Source: Cytophagales bacterium (GTDB lineage Bacteria > Bacteroidota > Bacteroidia > Cytophagales > Cyclobacteriaceae). From it: DNA of 64,000 bases. A program made the translations under genes and the position numbers. Positions within the stretch are counted from its first letter, which is position 1; each line of letters opens with the position of its first letter. The stretch lies in NCBI GenBank assembly GCA_033344775.1, contig JAWPMT010000001.1, positions 186,001-250,000 of the forward strand, given 5' to 3'. The notes beneath the pieces were generated by a model, which was not told the DNA's origin, ran no database searches, and was given only the letters and a program-made list of their open reading frames with translations. This document shows positions 61,647 to 64,000 of this stretch, piece by piece.

Positions 61647-63398
61647 ATGAATTACTCGCTTTCTCTCTCTGGTGGCGGCTTTCGGGCATCTGCTTATAGT
61701 CACGGAGCATTTCTACTACTACAGGAACTGGACTTATTAAAGAACGTCCACATTTTATCTTCCGTCTCTGGTGGTTCTATTACCGCTTCAATGTATTCCA
61801 TTTACGGTGATGAATTCTCTGAATTCAGTAAGCGACTGGATGATGTCCATCAAAAAGACCAGTTGATCAGACGGGCATATGATGTAATCGAAAACCACGA
61901 GATAAAAGTACCGTCACAACGAGAAAATATCATCACGGCCTTCGCGGAGGTCTACGATCAGGATCTTTTTGAACGAACCACATTTGGAGCATTATGGACT
62001 GATCGTAAGCCAGATCATTTAAAGGACGTGATCATCAACTCTACAGAGTTTAAAAACGGAACCTGTTTTAGGTTTCAGTATGGGGGAGGCAGAAATGGGA
62101 ATAAACACTTCACGATTCCCCGTAAGCTGGCTAAACAGATCAGAATGGCAGATATACTAGCGGCTTCTTCTTGTTTTCCTGGTGCCTTTGAGCCTCTTTC
62201 TTTACCGAAGGACTTCCGGATGGATAAAGAGGTCAGCCAGCAAATCAGTGATAAGATAGAATTAAGGACGAGTCGTCAGGCGCATAAGATACCACCAGGG
62301 CATCCAGAGGCACAGAAGTTAGCAACTGCTTTACAAGAAGAAGAGAAGGCTAATAGCAATAAAACAGGGCAGAAAAAAGAAAATCCACCGTCAAGACAGG
62401 TTGATGAACTGGCATTGATGGATGGCGGTATCTATGATAATCAAGGCATTGAAAGTGTACTTCTGGCCAATAAGCGGGATAGAGAAGACAAAACAGACAT
62501 GATGATCATTGTGGATGTTTCTTCCTCGAATAATAACATCTATGATCCACCAGTTTACAAACCCGGGAAAAAACCTTCTATACAACTAAATTGGCTGATA
62601 GGATTAGTTGTCGCAGGCCTTTCGGCTTTTCTCTGGTTACCCGCTATTTCCTTCTTTAAATTAACTGCCCTGATTGACCTGAATACACTACCGATACAAG
62701 AGCGTGAAGGACTTGCATTTGTCTGGAATTGGTCTTTGGCATATGTCATTGGCCTAAGTGTATTGACGGTTCTTTTCTTATTAGGGTTGAATTTCTTCCT
62801 CAAGACATTAAGGCAATTGAAAAAGCAATATCCCTCGGCCATTACCTACGGTTTAAAAACATTGGGTTCACGAAGGTTAAAACCATTTTCAGATATGGTT
62901 AATGGCCGTATCTCATCACTGTTTGCCATTAATACGGAGATCTTTTTAAGCAGGGCCAGGGAGCAGGTGTATGAAGATGCGCTTGAATCCCCTGAGCTAA
63001 GAGGAAAAGTAGTTCCAGCCATTCTTGACCGCTTTCATCTATTCGAAACGGCTAGAAAACCCAATTTTCTGACAGGCATGGCCAACCGTTTACCCCCTGA
63101 GGCGATCCTTGATCCGGAAGATCCGAATCACATGCAAATCGTGAGAATTTGTAATCGCGCTGGTGAAATGCCAACCACTTTGTGGTTCGAGAACAATACA
63201 GATAAGAAACCCAAGTTAGTGGCAGCTGGCTACATCATCTTATGTCATGCCTTGATCGAACATTTTTACAAGATATCGAAGAAACAAGAAAGGCTTAATA
63301 GCGATGATCAAGCAATCTATGATCGCCTGCTTAACCTCTGGAAATCGATTATTGATGATCCTTATGCGCTTGCCAGGAAACATGAAGTAGCAATGTAG
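61647..63398 (+). CDS. Patatin-like phospholipase with internal membrane hairpin
   Basis: A 583-residue protein. Oxyanion motif SGGGFRA (8-14), nucleophile Ser41 in SSVSGGS (a GxSxG variant with Ser in place of the first Gly), and Asp259 in LMDGGIYDNQG complete the Ser-Asp dyad. After the catalytic part two hydrophobic helices (about 310-335 and 360-390) form a membrane hairpin, then a soluble tail with no known domain. It probably cuts membrane lipids from a membrane-bound site. Stand-alone gene. Confidence 0.87.
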   Translation: MNYSLSLSGGGFRASAYSHGAFLLLQELDLLKNVHILSSVSGGSITASMYSIYGDEFSEFSKRLDDVHQKDQLIRRAYDVIENHEIKVPSQRENIITAFAEVYDQDLFERTTFGALWTDRKPDHLKDVIINSTEFKNGTCFRFQYGGGRNGNKHFTIPRKLAKQIRMADILAASSCFPGAFEPLSLPKDFRMDKEVSQQISDKIELRTSRQAHKIPPGHPEAQKLATALQEEEKANSNKTGQKKENPPSRQVDELALMDGGIYDNQGIESVLLANKRDREDKTDMMIIVDVSSSNNNIYDPPVYKPGKKPSIQLNWLIGLVVAGLSAFLWLPAISFFKLTALIDLNTLPIQEREGLAFVWNWSLAYVIGLSVLTVLFLLGLNFFLKTLRQLKKQYPSAITYGLKTLGSRRLKPFSDMVNGRISSLFAINTEIFLSRAREQVYEDALESPELRGKVVPAILDRFHLFETARKPNFLTGMANRLPPEAILDPEDPNHMQIVRICNRAGEMPTTLWFENNTDKKPKLVAAGYIILCHALIEHFYKISKKQERLNSDDQAIYDRLLNLWKSIIDDPYALARKHEVAM

Positions 63399-63412
63399 AT
63401 GGGTTAGGTCTA

Positions 63413-63460
63413 TTCGGCTAACTCAATTTATGTGATTAATTAGCTTAAATCATAGCCGAA
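63413..63460. terminator. Convergent terminator-like inverted repeat
   Basis: TTCGGCTA (63413-63420) and TAGCCGAA (63453-63460) are perfect complements with a 32-nt AT-rich loop that can pair further (ATTTA / TAAAT). It lies between two converging genes and probably ends both transcripts. Confidence 0.4.
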
Positions 63461-63491
63461 GTTCAAAGGTTGGTAGCGTGCTTATCTCAAT

Positions 63492-64000
63492 TCATTGCAT
63501 TACCCCATCCTTCCACTTCTCTTTCTTAACCAGGTTACCTGCTACATCATAGTACCTCCAGGTTCCTTGTTTCAAGTCTTTTTTGTACTTTCCTTTGATC
63601 TTTAATTCACCTGTTTCGTGGTATTCAAAGTAGTTACCGTGTTTCAGTCCGTCTTTGATGTTCACTTCGTAGATCGGCGTACCATCTTCAGTTGATTCTG
63701 TTTGCTTTTTGGCACCCAGATCATCCAGCTCTATTTCAAGTGCAGTAATCTCCACTTGCTCGCCCGGATCGATGTTCCACAGGCTGTCGTAGTTTATGGT
63801 ATCCCGAAGAACAGTCGGCTCCATTCGACGTGGAATTGGCTGATCCATATTGTCGATAGATACCAATATCCTGGTTTGGTAGATCCCACGCTCAGGAGTC
63901 AGTTGGAAAGCCATTTGAGGAAAGTCGGCAACAATATTACGCTTGTTTTTAAGGAAGTCCAGTGTTTCAGAGTCGATCATACCACCGGCACTATGCTCCA
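63492..64000 (-). CDS. YwqK/MORN-repeat protein, C-terminal part (5' end outside the window)
   Basis: A frame that is open to the window edge; 169 residues are visible, with EHSAGGMIDSETLDFLKNKR before the first internal Met (63980). The C-terminal third has MORN-like YwqK repeats: HGNYFEYHETGELKIKGKYK and QGTWRYYDVAGNLVKKEKWK. Such repeats occur in many Bacteroidota envelope proteins of unknown role; the antitoxin label of the family is not well supported. The N-terminal part was not recognised. Confidence 0.75.
   Translation of the reverse strand, partial: EHSAGGMIDSETLDFLKNKRNIVADFPQMAFQLTPERGIYQTRILVSIDNMDQPIPRRMEPTVLRDTINYDSLWNIDPGEQVEITALEIELDDLGAKKQTESTEDGTPIYEVNIKDGLKHGNYFEYHETGELKIKGKYKKDLKQGTWRYYDVAGNLVKKEKWKDGVMQ

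Noticed and set aside
63492-64000. Toxin-antitoxin pair with a YwqK antitoxin
   Set aside because: The YwqK repeats are common in envelope proteins, and no toxin-like gene lies next to it in the window.
1-64000. CRISPR arrays, tRNA or rRNA genes, insertion sequences
   Set aside because: No regularly spaced direct repeats, no cloverleaf-like segments in the gaps and no transposase or integrase motifs were seen.

Overview
The window looks like chromosomal DNA of a free-living, probably marine, member of the Bacteroidota (Cytophagales-like). The reasons are a subtilase with a YPNP-type C-terminal tail typical of type IX secretion cargo, a TonB-dependent receptor with a carboxypeptidase-regulatory N-terminus, many SPII lipoproteins, DUF6122 and YtoQ family proteins, A-rich leaders with no clear Shine-Dalgarno sequences, and four PadR/FtsX-type permease modules. 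No tRNA, rRNA, CRISPR array, IS element or phage gene was recognised. Base composition is fairly even.

Layout. 1-4.9 kb: the 3' end of a molybdenum hydroxylase operon (large subunit, FAD subunit), then a MoxR-type AAA ATPase, a CoxE-like VWA protein and a TPR lipoprotein. 5.3-10.5 kb: a compact peptide-export cassette, which is the most interesting part of the window. It holds a C39-like/VKOR/thioredoxin fusion, a 72-residue double-glycine-leader precursor with eight core cysteines, a C39-peptidase ABC transporter and an HlyD-like adaptor. 10.5-13.3 kb: a GMC oxidoreductase, a SnoaL-like protein and a small secreted protein resembling the VHL beta domain. 13.4-16.4 kb: the first PadR/permease module (minus strand). 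16.8-23.3 kb: DUF6122, truncated haemoglobin, a small membrane protein behind two tandem palindromes, YtoQ, peroxiredoxin, an RND exporter, an acyltransferase and an ankyrin lipoprotein. 23.5-29 kb: an AraC-TPR membrane regulator, a decayed CHAT gene and the second PadR/permease module. 29.2-36.4 kb: a GntR(YtrA)-ABC operon, then an ABC ATPase with a permease-M1 peptidase fusion. 36.6-39.5 kb: the third PadR/permease module. 39.5-46.6 kb: a gluconate-dehydrogenase-like pair, an M14 peptidase, an esterase, an unknown membrane protein and a degenerate TrpF-like protein. 46.9-53.8 kb: a tight run of mnmA, lipoprotein, secreted subtilase, rpe, TonB-dependent receptor and GNAT genes. 53.9-56.9 kb: a siderophore-interacting-protein gene broken by one stop codon, then LpoB-like and COG3014-like lipoproteins. 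57-60 kb: the fourth PadR/permease module. 60.2-64 kb: a beta-lactamase-fold hydrolase, a membrane patatin and the C-terminus of a YwqK/MORN-repeat protein.

How the genes fit together. In the peptide cassette the order suggests that the precursor is oxidised by the VKOR-thioredoxin fusion, cleaved after Gly-Gly by the transporter's C39 domain and passed to the HlyD-like adaptor; an outer-membrane TolC partner is not in the window. Each PadR gene overlaps or abuts its permease, and two PadR promoters carry inverted repeats with the same 23-nt spacer, which suggests autoregulated modules. Intergenic regions carry several diverged palindromic REP-like elements, and two pseudogenes show ongoing decay.
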